Shown: one piece after another, positions 36,750-45,963 of the stretch
Position numbering within the stretch: position 1 is the stretch's first letter
Layout: every line of letters starts with the position of its first letter
NCBI GenBank assembly: GCA_934162205.1
Contig: CAKPIA010000001.1
Span: 62,001-126,000, forward strand
DNA from: an uncultured Clostridia bacterium
GTDB taxonomy: Bacteria; Bacillota; Clostridia; TANB77; CAG-508
Length of the DNA stretch: 64,000 nt
Direction: 5' to 3'
The notes under the pieces: generated by a model
What the model saw: the letters and a program-made list of their open reading frames with translations, nothing else
The model's database searches: none
What the model was told of the DNA's origin: nothing
Program-made: the position numbers and the translations under genes

Positions 36750-36779
36750 AATAAAGAAAAGGCAGGTGTCCGCCTGCCC
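36750..36779 (-). terminator. Terminator of the toxin mRNA
   Basis: Minus-strand stem GGCAGG / CCTGCC with loop CGGACA, followed by TTTTCTTTATTTT. The loop is complementary to the TGTCCG loop of the convergent small RNA. Confidence 0.85.
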
Positions 36780-36785
36780 CAAAGA

Positions 36786-36875
36786 TTAATCTTTGTTTGT
36801 GTCTTGGCTTTCATCATCATTATTACTTAAAAGTAACAAAACGATTAATCGCCAGATTAAATCAAATGAACTCAC
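36786..36875 (-). CDS. Candidate type I toxin, 29-residue membrane peptide
   Basis: A GTG at 36875 lies ten bases after AAGGAGG and opens 29 codons: SSFDLIWRLIVLLLLS, then a polar acidic tail (NNDDESQDTNKD). One hydrophobic helix plus a charged tail is the form of Fst/Ldr-type membrane toxins, though the Fst consensus is not met. A promoter with TATAAT (36926-36931) and TTGTTT (36949-36954), 17 bases apart, would give an mRNA of about 170 bases. The antisense repeats cover the ribosome binding site edge, the start codon and the first codons. Confidence 0.72.
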   Translation of the reverse strand: MSSFDLIWRLIVLLLLSNNDDESQDTNKD

Positions 36876-36983
36876 TCTAGTTGCACCTCCTTCCTCAAAG
36901 ATTTCCTTTGGAAAAGGATGGATTTATTATACTTGAATTTTATTTTAAAAACAATGCTTTTTCTACAATTTCAACAATTATTT

Positions 36984-37363
36984 TTAATCAACTTTATTTC
37001 TATTTCTGCTTTTATATACATTTGCTTGATTTCTACATTGGCTACTATCATATTCAGCTTTAGGGTTTTTAGCATAAAATACTTTACCACAATGTTTACA
37101 TATTTTTTAAATGTTTTATACAGCTTTTTTGCATATTCAATTATCCTATCTATTTTTTCACAATAAAAACTAGAATAAATTAATTGATTGGTAAGAGATG
37201 TACGATTTAGCATTCTTTGTAAATCAGAATTTGTTTCTATAACTGCTTTACCATTTGTTATTGTATAGTTCATTTCATCATTAGTTGCAAATGGAAAGAA
37301 TAATTCAAAATAATCTTTTGTTTTCATTAAATGTAATTGAAAATAAACTTGCATTAGATACAA
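36984..37363 (-). pseudogene. Zinc-ribbon protein remnant, frameshifted
   Basis: The frame from 37363 reads LHLMKTKDYFELFFPFATND and later AKKLYKTFKK. Then a one-base loss in a run of six A breaks it. The -1 frame continues ICKHCGKVFYAKNPKAEYDS and SQCRNQANVYKSRNRNK to the stop at 36984. This is the CxxC...C ribbon ending seen in many clostridial element proteins, but one Cys (normally EYCS) is now Asp. Two defects together indicate decay. Confidence 0.7.
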
Positions 37364-37493
37364 AAAAAGAACAAATTACCAAACTCGCTATTTAGGTAAT
37401 CTGTCTTAAAAAATACATTTCTAACTATTTATAAAAATTCTAATTTTGGAAAAGTGTTAGAACTTTTGTTAGAACTCTGCTTGATTTTATAAA

Positions 37494-37535
37494 TTAGAAC
37501 CTCAAGTTCATCTTACGAAACACTTGAGGTTCTAA
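37494..37535 (-). terminator. Hairpin directly after tRNA-Leu
   Basis: A 14-base perfect stem TTAGAACCTCAAGT / ACTTGAGGTTCTAA starts next to the tRNA CCA end. Probable terminator or processing signal. The minus-strand T run is short. Confidence 0.7.
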
Positions 37536-37623
37536 TGGTGCAGATGGCCGGAATCGAACCGGCACGGTTTATTCAACCGCAGGATTTTAAGTCCTGTGCG
37601 TCTACCAGTTCCGCCACATCTGC
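37536..37623 (-). tRNA. tRNA-Leu (anticodon TAA)
   Basis: 88 bases with a long variable arm and encoded CCA. Acceptor GCAGATG/CATCTGC, T-loop GGTTCGATTCC, anticodon loop CTTAAAA. It marks the right border of the accessory region. Confidence 0.95.
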
Positions 37624-37740
37624 ATATATTAAAACTGGCTTGCCCTAACGACAATAATTATTATAATATTTAATAAAAATTTTGTCAATAGAAATATAAA
37701 ATTTTATTAAATTTTTTATTTTTATTATATATACAAATAC

Positions 37741-37771
37741 ATTAGAAGTTAAGAACAACTTAACTTCTAAT
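37741..37771 (-). terminator. Terminator-like hairpin after carD
   Basis: Perfect 13-base stem ATTAGAAGTTAAG / CTTAACTTCTAAT with a five-base loop. T run moderate. Confidence 0.65.
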
Positions 37772-37789
37772 CAATTATATATTTTTATT

Positions 37790-38359
37790 TTATAAACTAT
37801 CTGATGTACCTGTATCATCAAATGGTATAAATTTATTTACTACACTGTTTGGTGTAACTTCTTCTGATCTAAATAACATAAATGATGTATTAATTTTATT
37901 TTCAACTAATTGTTCTACTTCATCTTGACTTGCATGTTCTGCTAAAACTAATTCACTAACTAAAATTTGTTTAGCATTATTTAACATTTTCTTTTCCCCA
38001 GTAGAAAGTCCTTTTTCTTTTTGTTTAAAGCTTAGATTTCTAACCACATCAGCAATCTCATAAATATCTCCGCTTTTCATTTTATCCATATTTTCTCTGT
38101 ATCTTTTGTTCCAATTCTTTTCCATTTCTGTTTCATCTTGTTCTAAAACAGTAAATACTTTTTCTGCTGCACTTTTATCAATTATACTTCTTACTCCAAC
38201 TTCTTCTGCCTTTGCTGTTGGAACCATAACCTTAACTTCTCCTGGCATTTTTAATATGTAATAAGATTGTTTTTCTCCTAATATATCTTTTTCTTCTATT
38301 GAATCTATTGTACCAGCTCCGTGCATTGGGTATACAATTTTATCTCCTACATTAAACAT
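37790..38359 (-). CDS. CarD/CdnL family RNA polymerase-binding regulator
   Basis: 189 residues. The N-terminal RID domain reads MFNVGDKIVYPMHGAGTIDS, as in CarD_CdnL_TRCF, followed by a helical DNA-binding part (NWNKRYRENMDKMKSGDIYE quoted as far as allowed, then VVRNLSFKQKEKGLS). The family binds RNA polymerase beta and stabilises open complexes, for example at rRNA promoters. The start was placed at 38359 because AGGAG precedes it. The longest frame begins nine codons earlier. Confidence 0.9.
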   Translation of the reverse strand: MFNVGDKIVYPMHGAGTIDSIEEKDILGEKQSYYILKMPGEVKVMVPTAKAEEVGVRSIIDKSAAEKVFTVLEQDETEMEKNWNKRYRENMDKMKSGDIYEIADVVRNLSFKQKEKGLSTGEKKMLNNAKQILVSELVLAEHASQDEVEQLVENKINTSFMLFRSEEVTPNSVVNKFIPFDDTGTSDSL

Positions 38360-38464
38360 GTAAGTCACTCCTTTCAAGTATTTCATTTATATTAGTTGGT
38401 ATAGAAAAATCTAAATCTTTTTATTATAATTAATTTATCACATCAACTTTTAATATTATACTAC

Positions 38465-38502
38465 AAAAATTGGTAAAAGTCAAAACTTTTACCAATCTTT
38501 TT
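38465..38502 (-). terminator. Terminator after dut
   Basis: Stem ATTGGTAAAAGT / ACTTTTACCAAT with T runs on both strands. Confidence 0.8.
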
Positions 38503-38570
38503 GCTCATATATATTTCATGTATTCCTTGAATTTAGTGAGTTTTGTTTATTTTAAAAAAATTTTTTAAAA

Positions 38571-39032
38571 TTATTTATTTGTAGATCCAAATCCGCCTAA
38601 TCTTTCTCCTTCTGCATTATCATCATCAGTAACTAAATATTTTTGAAATACAGCTTGTCCAATTGCTTCACCTTTTTTTATTGTAATATCTTCTTCCTTT
38701 ATATTATAAAAAGCAAACATTATATGTCCATCATTATCTGGATTTCCATAGTAATCTTTATCTACTACCCCTACACTATTTGCTAAAATTAAACCTTTTT
38801 TCTTTGGATTAGAACTTCTATTATATATCATTAATACTTCATCATTTTGCATATATGCTTTTAACCCTGTTTTTACAAATGTTGGGTTTGTTCCTTTTTT
38901 AAAACTAGGTATTACAACATCTTCTGCAGCCTCTATATCATATCCTGCAGAATATTTTGTTTTTCTTACTGGAATATTAATATTTTTATCTTCAAATCCT
39001 TTTGCAACTTCAAATCCACGTATTTTTTCCAT
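38571..39032 (-). CDS. dut: dUTP diphosphatase (trimeric dUTPase)
   Basis: 153 residues. Motifs in order: AGYDIEAAED (1), NRSSNPKKKG (2), GVVDKDYYGNPDN (3), GEAIGQAVFQKY (4) and ERLGGFGST (5, P-loop-like). It hydrolyses dUTP to dUMP and pyrophosphate, keeping uracil out of DNA. Motifs 1 to 5 are all present, so it should be active. It is a monocistronic unit with its own terminator. Confidence 0.92.
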   Translation of the reverse strand: MEKIRGFEVAKGFEDKNINIPVRKTKYSAGYDIEAAEDVVIPSFKKGTNPTFVKTGLKAYMQNDEVLMIYNRSSNPKKKGLILANSVGVVDKDYYGNPDNDGHIMFAFYNIKEEDITIKKGEAIGQAVFQKYLVTDDDNAEGERLGGFGSTNK

Positions 39033-39161
39033 TTTATTACTTCCTTTCCTTTTTACACTATTTGTATTTTTTCATACAATTTTTTAAAAGTCAAGCTTTT
39101 ATCACAAATTATAATCGACAAAAATATAATATATTAGACATATTTCATATTGGAGGCTTTT

Positions 39162-39392
39162 ATGAAAAATATAACTTTAGATAATTTACCTTTAAATAAA
39201 AAGGGATTAATAAAAGAAATAAACTGTAATGGAAATATAAAAAGAAGATTATTAGATTTGGGATTAATTTCTAATACTCCTATTATTCCAGTTTTTAAAA
39301 GTGTATCAGGAGATCCTACTGCTTTTGAAATAAGAAATACTATTATTGCTATTAGAAAAGAAGAAGCAAACTTAATTAATGTACTTTTTTGA
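39162..39392 (+). CDS. feoA: FeoA family protein
   Basis: 76 residues, an SH3-like fold with KGLIKEINCNGNIKRRLLDLG and GDPTAFEIRNTIIAIRKEEA. FeoA supports FeoB in Fe2+ uptake at the membrane. The ATG at 39162 is preceded by GGAGG. The longer TTG frame starts inside that site. feoB follows about 370 bases later on the same strand after a short gene and a terminator, so the two may be separately transcribed. Confidence 0.88.
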   Translation: MKNITLDNLPLNKKGLIKEINCNGNIKRRLLDLGLISNTPIIPVFKSVSGDPTAFEIRNTIIAIRKEEANLINVLF

Positions 39393-39463
39393 TTTTTTTA
39401 TCATTTTATGTTAAAATTATATTAGTAACTATTGTTATTATTTAAAAAAAGGAGAAAAACATT

Positions 39464-39637
39464 ATGAGAGAGACTTTTATTTCACCATTTGGTCAGAAGA
39501 ACAAAGAAGAAGCAGAAAGAATTTTAAATGAAATTAGAGCAGCTCACCCTGAGTCATCAGGTTGGAAAGAAATTTCCGCTGGTGTTGAGCTTAGAGATGA
39601 TGGATGGCATGCATATCGAGTGCATCAACACAATTAA
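39464..39637 (+). CDS. Small protein between feoA and feoB
   Basis: 57 residues behind AAAGGAG: MRETFISPFGQKNKEEAERI, then GWKEISAGVELRDDGWHAYR and a His-rich end (VHQHN). Its base composition is less AT-rich than that of the neighbours. It is followed at once by a strong terminator. I do not recognise the family. Its position suggests a link to iron uptake, but that is only inference. Confidence 0.6.
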   Translation: MRETFISPFGQKNKEEAERILNEIRAAHPESSGWKEISAGVELRDDGWHAYRVHQHN

Positions 39638-39640
39638 TTT

Positions 39641-39690
39641 AAAACCTATCCAAATTACAATTGTAATACGGATAGGTTTTCTCCTTTTTA
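39641..39690 (+). terminator. Terminator after the 57-residue gene
   Basis: Stem AAAACCTATCC / GGATAGGTTTT with a T-rich tail. It separates feoA and the small gene from feoB. Confidence 0.85.
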
Positions 39691-39765
39691 TATTTTTACA
39701 TTTTTTATTCAACAAAAAATTTTTTTTACATATAATACATTATCTAATTATATAGAGGTGATTAT

Positions 39766-41913
39766 ATGGGTCTTTCAAGGACTTCGACTGGTTCTAATTT
39801 GTTAGCAGATGAATTTCAAGAATTAAAAAATAAATGTGATTATACAGTTGCTTTGGCAGGAAACCCTAATGTTGGGAAATCTACAATTTTTAATGCTTTA
39901 ACAGGTATGCATCAACATACTGGAAATTGGCCTGGAAAAACTGTAAGTAATGCTGCTGGTGAATTTTCATATATGAATAATAATTTTCTATTTATCGATA
40001 TTCCTGGTACATATTCTATAATGTCAAATTCTGAAGAAGAACAAATTGCAAGAGATTATATATGTTTTGGTAATCCAAGTGCAACAGTAATAGTCTTAGA
40101 TGCAACTTGTTTAGAAAGAAATCTTAATTTAGTTTATCAAATTATGGAAATAACAGATAATATAATAGTTTGTGTTAATCTGCTAGATGAAGCCAAGAAA
40201 AAAGGAATTAGCATAGATTTGAATTTATTGTCTAAGGAGCTTGGTGTTCCTGTTGTGGGGACTACTGCAAGAAAAAAGAAAACTTTAAATAAACTTTTAA
40301 AAACAATAAATGATGTTTGTACAAAGAAATTAATTCCATCTCCAAAACCAGTTCAATATATAGATATTTTTGAAGAAAATATTACATTAATAAAAAATGA
40401 ATTACAAAAGGAATTTAATCTTTCTCCTAAAATTTCTAAATGGATTTCTTTAAAATTGTTAGATGGAGATTTAGAAATAATAAAATCTATCGAAATAAAT
40501 TTAGATATTGATATTACTAATAACTTAAATATCCAAAATAAAGTTTTAGAAGTTCAAAATAAATTAAAAGATTATGGCATAGATAAAAATAATTTTAATG
40601 ATAACATTATTTCTAGTATTGTTATGAAATGTGAAGATGTTTGTGAAAAAGTAAATAAAATAGAAAATAATAATTATAAAAATTTTGATAGAAAAATAGA
40701 TAAAATGTTAACTTCTAAAAAATTTGGAATCCCTCTAATGCTCTTATTTTTAGGCATAATTTTTTGGATTACAATTGTTGGTGCAAATTATCCTTCACAA
40801 TTACTTTCTAACTTTTTTTTATGGATTCAAAATAAATTATTAATTGGTGCGGAACAAATTAATATGCCTACTTGGCTTTCTAATATGCTAATTCTTGGAG
40901 TTTATCAAACTCTTACTTGGATTATAGCTGTTATGCTCCCCCCTATGGCTATATTCTTTCCTTTATTTACTATTTTAGAAGATTTAGGGTATTTGCCAAG
41001 AATTGCTTTTAATTTAGATGGATTTTTTAAAAAAGCCTGTACTAATGGAAAACAAATGATTACTATGTGCATGGGATTTGGTTGTAATGCTGCTGGAGTC
41101 GTTGGATGTAGAATAATTGATTCTCCTAGAGAAAAACTTATTGCAATTCTTACTAATGCTTTTGTTCCTTGTAATGGAAGATTTCCTTTTTTAATAACAA
41201 TTTCTACAGTATTCATTGCAGGTAGTTTTTCTGGATTTACTAGTTCTATAATATCTACATTTGTAGTTATATGTGTAATTTTGCTTGGAATTCTAATGAC
41301 TTTATTTATATCAAAATTATTATCTAAAACAATTTTAAAAGGTGTTCCTTCTTCTTTTATTTTGGAACTACCACCTTATAGAAAACCTCAAATAGGAAAG
41401 GTTATAATTAGATCTATTGTTGATAGAACCTTGTTTGTTTTAGGTAGAGCTATTTTAGTTGCAACACCTGCAGGTTTGGTTATTTGGTTATTTGCAAATA
41501 TAGGAATAAATGGTTCATCACTTCTATGTATTATAGCAAATTTCTTTGATCCTTTTGCTAAATTAATGGGACTTGATGGATATATTCTAACAGCCTTTAT
41601 TTTAGGATTTCCAGCAAATGAAATTGTTTTACCTATAATACTTATGTGTTATCTTGGCGGAACTTCACTTTCAAATATTGAAGATAATTTTAAAATTGGC
41701 TCTATTTTATTACAAAATAGTTGGAATATTTTAACTGCTATAAATGTTATGATTTTCACTACTTTACATTTTCCTTGTAGTACTACTATTCTTACAATAA
41801 AAAAAGAAACAGGTAGTTGGAAATGGAGTGCATTAGCATTTGCCCTTCCTACAATCTGCGGTATTATTCTTTGCTTATTTACCAATTTAATTTATAATAT
41901 TATATTTATTTAA
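39766..41913 (+). CDS. feoB: Ferrous iron transporter FeoB
   Basis: 715 residues. The N-terminal G domain shows AGNPNVGKSTIFNALTG (G1), HTGNWPGKTV (G2), DIPGTYSI (G3) and NLLDEAK (G4 variant). Then come a helical spacer and, from about residue 325, a polytopic membrane domain with two nucleoside-transport-like gates (CMGFGCNAAGV and GFPANEIVLPI). It imports Fe2+ under anaerobic conditions. The start is preceded by GAGGTG. Confidence 0.95.
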   Translation: MGLSRTSTGSNLLADEFQELKNKCDYTVALAGNPNVGKSTIFNALTGMHQHTGNWPGKTVSNAAGEFSYMNNNFLFIDIPGTYSIMSNSEEEQIARDYICFGNPSATVIVLDATCLERNLNLVYQIMEITDNIIVCVNLLDEAKKKGISIDLNLLSKELGVPVVGTTARKKKTLNKLLKTINDVCTKKLIPSPKPVQYIDIFEENITLIKNELQKEFNLSPKISKWISLKLLDGDLEIIKSIEINLDIDITNNLNIQNKVLEVQNKLKDYGIDKNNFNDNIISSIVMKCEDVCEKVNKIENNNYKNFDRKIDKMLTSKKFGIPLMLLFLGIIFWITIVGANYPSQLLSNFFLWIQNKLLIGAEQINMPTWLSNMLILGVYQTLTWIIAVMLPPMAIFFPLFTILEDLGYLPRIAFNLDGFFKKACTNGKQMITMCMGFGCNAAGVVGCRIIDSPREKLIAILTNAFVPCNGRFPFLITISTVFIAGSFSGFTSSIISTFVVICVILLGILMTLFISKLLSKTILKGVPSSFILELPPYRKPQIGKVIIRSIVDRTLFVLGRAILVATPAGLVIWLFANIGINGSSLLCIIANFFDPFAKLMGLDGYILTAFILGFPANEIVLPIILMCYLGGTSLSNIEDNFKIGSILLQNSWNILTAINVMIFTTLHFPCSTTILTIKKETGSWKWSALAFALPTICGIILCLFTNLIYNIIFI

Positions 41914-41920
41914 TATAATT

Positions 41921-41964
41921 AAAAAACTCTAATTATTAAATTTCTAATAATTAGAGTTTTTTAT
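41921..41964. terminator. Bidirectional terminator after feoB
   Basis: Stem AAAAAACTCTAATTATTA / TAATAATTAGAGTTTTTT between the convergent feoB and the gene at 41981. Confidence 0.9.
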
Positions 41965-41980
41965 ATTAATTTTTTAATTA

Positions 41981-43363
41981 TTAATGATCTAATTCTTGAG
42001 GATTTCTAAATTCTTCATTTGCTTCATCAATTGTTAATTCTACAATTTGTTTGCTATCTAGATTTTGATTTTTTTCTAAAGTTTCTTTATACTTTTCTAC
42101 TGCAAGTTCTATAGAACCATCTCCTCTGTAACCTAATTGATTTGCATATTCCCCCCAAGTTATATCTGCATTTGGTACATAATCATCAGAACTAATATGT
42201 GTATGAGAATCATTATTTAAATCATTATCTACTAATGTAATATCTTGTTGTTCGTCATATTCATCATGAATTTCTGATCTATCTATTGTATCTTGAGCCT
42301 TTTGTGTTCCTTCTGATGCATCTCTTAAATATTGTCTAACATCATCATTTACATAAATATCTCTATCTGTTCTTAATTCAGTACTAACATACTTTCCGTC
42401 TTCTGAAGAATATTTGGAATATTTTATTTCATGTCCAGAAACTTCATCATTACTTATTTTTAAATATTCATTTCTATTTCCATTAACAATTTTAAAACTA
42501 GAAATATTGCTCTCTTCATTAACTCTACCATCACTATTTATTGTTAAATCTGAATTTGTTGGATTTGTTCCGCTTCTTTCATCACTTGTTAAAATATCAT
42601 TTCCTAAAGGTACTGCTTCTCCATTTTCTCTTATTACTGCAAAACTATATTTTTGATTACTACTATTTTTAGTGTGTTCATTTAAAGAACTTGTACTTAT
42701 GATTGCTAAATATTTTCCATCTGTTAATTTTGATCCATCTGGCAAAGTAATATTATTAACACCTAATTTATTTCCTAATGTTCTTCCTTCAATATTTTGA
42801 TTTAAATTAGTTTTTTCTCTAATATTTAATTTACTTGTTTCTTCTTTACTTATAACCTCATTTTCTTCATTCTCTTCTTTTTCATCTATTTCTTGATTTA
42901 AATCCAATTTTTTATATTCTTCAATTTCATCTAGGTCAATTCCAAGTTCAATAGCAATATCTTCTAATGATAAATATTCTTGCTCTAATTCTGATAATGA
43001 TATTCCTTCCATTTTATCTAATTCTTGAATTTTATCTAAGAATTCCATATCTTTTTCTTTTGAATTCTCAGCAAATGCTATTTGTTCTTCTATGCCATCC
43101 TCTGCAGCAATTAATTCAAGATTTTCATCATAATATTTATACCACATTTTGCCATCATTTTCTTCTACTATCATATAAATTTCTTTTACTTGTTCAATAT
43201 CTTTACCATCTAACCCTTGTTCTGTATACTTAATTTGTCCTAAATATTTTATATCATTTATTATTGTTTGCAAAGGTTCGTTATCTTTTAAACTCTCTTT
43301 AATTTGTTGTTCTCTTTTAGTTTTTAATTTTATCATAGCTTCAATACATTCATTCTTTTCCAT
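41981..43363 (-). CDS. Large acidic protein of unknown function
   Basis: 460 residues, hydrophilic, rich in Glu, Asp and Asn. Residues 1-150 are helical with a segment (LSLEDIAIELGIDLDEIEEY) that could be a small helix-turn-helix. Residues 190-300 look beta-rich (GKYLAIISTSSLNEH, SFAVIRENGEAVPLGND). The C terminus is acidic. No signal peptide. It is followed by rimO upstream on the same strand with a 21-base gap, so it may ride on the rimO transcript. Not recognised. Confidence 0.55.
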   Translation of the reverse strand: MEKNECIEAMIKLKTKREQQIKESLKDNEPLQTIINDIKYLGQIKYTEQGLDGKDIEQVKEIYMIVEENDGKMWYKYYDENLELIAAEDGIEEQIAFAENSKEKDMEFLDKIQELDKMEGISLSELEQEYLSLEDIAIELGIDLDEIEEYKKLDLNQEIDEKEENEENEVISKEETSKLNIREKTNLNQNIEGRTLGNKLGVNNITLPDGSKLTDGKYLAIISTSSLNEHTKNSSNQKYSFAVIRENGEAVPLGNDILTSDERSGTNPTNSDLTINSDGRVNEESNISSFKIVNGNRNEYLKISNDEVSGHEIKYSKYSSEDGKYVSTELRTDRDIYVNDDVRQYLRDASEGTQKAQDTIDRSEIHDEYDEQQDITLVDNDLNNDSHTHISSDDYVPNADITWGEYANQLGYRGDGSIELAVEKYKETLEKNQNLDSKQIVELTIDEANEEFRNPQELDH

Positions 43364-43384
43364 ATAAAAATCACCTTTCGTACA

Positions 43385-44752
43385 TTAAATAATTTTTCCT
43401 ATTAAATCATAATCATTTATGTCTGTAATTTCACACTCTACAAATTTATTCAATAAATCTTTTTTTAGAAGATCTTTATTATTTTTTATATATACTAGTC
43501 CATCTTCTTGTGGAATATCATACATAGTTCTTCCAATAAAATATTTATTGTCAAAAGAAACATCTTCTATTAATACTTTATATTTTTTTCCAATTTTACT
43601 TTTTAAATTTTCAGTAGCTATTTCTTTTTGTTTCTTCATTATTCTATTATATCTTGCTCTTTTGGTTGAATGATGAATTTGATTTGGAAGTCTTGATGCT
43701 GGTGTGTTTTCTTCTTTCGAATACATAAATGTTCCTAATCTATCAAATTTTGTTTTATTAACAAATTCATATAATTCATCAAAATCTTCTTGAGTTTCAC
43801 CCGGAAAACCAACTATTAAACTTGTTCTTAAAACTACTTCTGGTATTTCTTTTCTTATTTTTGAAATCAAGTTTTCTATATATTCTTTAGATGTTCTTCT
43901 ATTCATTGTTTTTAATATTTTATTAGAAATATGTTGAATTGGTATATCAAAATATTTACATATTTTATCATTGTTTTTTACAACTTTAATTAACTTATCT
44001 GTTATACCTTCTGGATAAGAATATAAAAATCTAATCCATTCTATACCATCTATTTTTACTAATTCTTCTAATAATTCTGCAAGTCTTGGCTCACCATAAA
44101 TATCTATTCCATATTTTGTTGTATCTTGAGCAATTACTATTAATTCTTTTATACCTTCTTTTGCAAGTATTTTTGCTTCTTCTATTATATCTTCCATTTT
44201 TCTACTTACAAAAGGTCCTCTTATATATGGAATTGCACAATATGTACAATTATTACTACAACCTTCACCTATTTTTAAATAAGCATAGTTTTTTCCAGTT
44301 GTTACAACTCTTTCAAAGAATTCTTCTCTTGTTGGAAGTGGTAATTTTTTTACTTGTGATATTTTTGTTATTGTTTCTTTTTCTTCTTTATCTAAAATAT
44401 CTTTTTCTACTAAATTATTAATCTTTTCCCATAGCTTATTATATTCATCTAATTTTATAAATAAATCTACTTCTGGTAATGATTTAAGAAGATCATTATA
44501 ATATCTTTGAACTAAACATCCCATTGCAATTAAATATTTACATTTTTTATTTTTATATTGAGCCATTTCTAATATTGTATTTATTGCTTCTTCTTTTGCT
44601 GAATCAATAAATCCACACGTATTTACAACTATAATATTAGCGTCTTCTGGATTATTTGTAATTACATATCCATTATTCTTAAAATGCCCTATTGCAATTT
44701 CAGTATCTATTAAATTTTTACTACATCCTAATGATACAAATCCTACTTTCAT
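43385..44752 (-). CDS. rimO: Ribosomal protein S12 methylthiotransferase RimO
   Basis: 455 residues. The N-terminal UPF0004 domain has SLGCSKNLIDTE and VNTCGFIDSAKEEAI with its three cluster cysteines. The radical SAM core has CSNNCTYCAIPYIRG. A C-terminal TRAM domain follows. KLPLPTREEF and SLIVGFPGET are typical of RimO rather than MiaB. It adds a methylthio group to an Asp of S12. AGGAGTG precedes the ATG, and the RNase G gene lies 12 bases upstream. Confidence 0.94.
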   Translation of the reverse strand: MKVGFVSLGCSKNLIDTEIAIGHFKNNGYVITNNPEDANIIVVNTCGFIDSAKEEAINTILEMAQYKNKKCKYLIAMGCLVQRYYNDLLKSLPEVDLFIKLDEYNKLWEKINNLVEKDILDKEEKETITKISQVKKLPLPTREEFFERVVTTGKNYAYLKIGEGCSNNCTYCAIPYIRGPFVSRKMEDIIEEAKILAKEGIKELIVIAQDTTKYGIDIYGEPRLAELLEELVKIDGIEWIRFLYSYPEGITDKLIKVVKNNDKICKYFDIPIQHISNKILKTMNRRTSKEYIENLISKIRKEIPEVVLRTSLIVGFPGETQEDFDELYEFVNKTKFDRLGTFMYSKEENTPASRLPNQIHHSTKRARYNRIMKKQKEIATENLKSKIGKKYKVLIEDVSFDNKYFIGRTMYDIPQEDGLVYIKNNKDLLKKDLLNKFVECEITDINDYDLIGKII

Positions 44753-44764
44753 TTTTCACTCCTA

Positions 44765-45943
44765 TTATTCATTATGACTACATATATGTTTTCTTGTAAG
44801 TTCCATTAAATCTAATTTTGTAAAACCTTCTATTTGTGTTTTTGCTCTATCTTGATTTAAACATTCTTTAAGTAATTGCATTATTTTTTCTTTACTTTCA
44901 TCTTTCATATCTATGTAATCTATTATTATTATTCCACCAATATCTCTTAGTCTCAATTGTTTAGATATTTCTATTGTTGCTTCTTTATTAACTTTAAATA
45001 TAGTTTCTTCTAAATCTTTTTTTCCTGTAAATTTTCCTGTATTAACATCAATAGCTGTTAATGCTTCTGTTTTATCAATTGTTATAAATCCTCCACAATT
45101 AAGCCAAATTTTTCTATTTGATATTTTCTCTATTTGACTTTTAATATCATACATATCTAATAAATCTTCATTTTTCTTTAATTCAACTGTAATTTCATTG
45201 TCACTGTTAATTTCTTTTTGAAAAGCAATAATTTCATCATATTCACTTTTACTATTTGTTATTATCTTTTTTAAATCTTTATCTAATAAATCTATAATCA
45301 TTTTATGTACTATATTTTCACTTCTATATATTAATTTTTCCTGATTTTGCTTTTTAGATATTTCTAATATTTTTTTCCATTTATTAAATACATAATTTAT
45401 ATCTTTTACTAACTCTTCTTCACTTTTTCCATTCGCCGAAGTTCTTATTACAGCTCCATTTCCTTTTGGTAAATTACTTTTCATTATATCTATTAATCTG
45501 TTTCTTTCTGTTTTATCTTCTATTTTTTGTGATACTGTTATTATTTCTGTATTTGGCATTAAAACAATGTATTTACTTGGCAAATTTATATGTGTTGAAA
45601 CTCTTGCTCCTTTTTTGGCATTGCTATCTTTTTTTACTTGGACTAATATTTTATCATTAATTTTTACAACATCTTTGATATCTTTCTCTTCTTGCTTTTC
45701 ACCTTTTTTTTCATCTACTTGTGGTAATATATCTTTTAAGTGTATAAAACTATTTTTTTCTGTTCCTATATCGACAAATGCTGATTGCATTCCTGGCAAA
45801 ATATCCTTTACTGTTCCTATAAATATATTTCCTTCATTTCTATTTGAATTATCCTTTTCTTCATATTGTTCTACTAAATTTCCATTTTCTAATAAAGCAA
45901 TTGTTTTTATATCTTTTTGTTTATTTACAATTATTTCTAGCAT
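44765..45943 (-). CDS. rng: Ribonuclease E/G family protein
   Basis: 392 residues. An S1-like N-terminal part (GNIFIGTVKDILPGMQSAFV) with a charged insert is followed by the catalytic core with TAIDVNTGKF (metal-binding Asp) and IGGIIIIDYIDM (second acidic site). It ends at TRKHICSHNE, before the zinc-link CPxC motif of longer members, so oligomerisation may differ. It cleaves AU-rich single-stranded RNA in rRNA maturation and mRNA decay. It sits between pth and rimO. Confidence 0.88.
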   Translation of the reverse strand: MLEIIVNKQKDIKTIALLENGNLVEQYEEKDNSNRNEGNIFIGTVKDILPGMQSAFVDIGTEKNSFIHLKDILPQVDEKKGEKQEEKDIKDVVKINDKILVQVKKDSNAKKGARVSTHINLPSKYIVLMPNTEIITVSQKIEDKTERNRLIDIMKSNLPKGNGAVIRTSANGKSEEELVKDINYVFNKWKKILEISKKQNQEKLIYRSENIVHKMIIDLLDKDLKKIITNSKSEYDEIIAFQKEINSDNEITVELKKNEDLLDMYDIKSQIEKISNRKIWLNCGGFITIDKTEALTAIDVNTGKFTGKKDLEETIFKVNKEATIEISKQLRLRDIGGIIIIDYIDMKDESKEKIMQLLKECLNQDRAKTQIEGFTKLDLMELTRKHICSHNE

Positions 45944-45963
45944 TTATTCTTCCTTTCATGTAT

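Noticed and set aside
36984..37363. Programmed -1 frameshift at the A-run of the zinc-ribbon gene
   Set aside because: The heptamer is not a proper X XXY YYZ slippery site in frame 0, and a second inactivating change (Cys to Asp) points to decay.
37536..37623. Attachment-site repeat of tRNA-Leu
   Set aside because: I looked for a copy of the tRNA 3' end in the left part of the accessory region and saw none. Integration here stays a guess.
39100..39161. Fur box upstream of feoA
   Set aside because: The sequence is AT-rich, but I see no convincing GATAATGAT-type inverted repeat.
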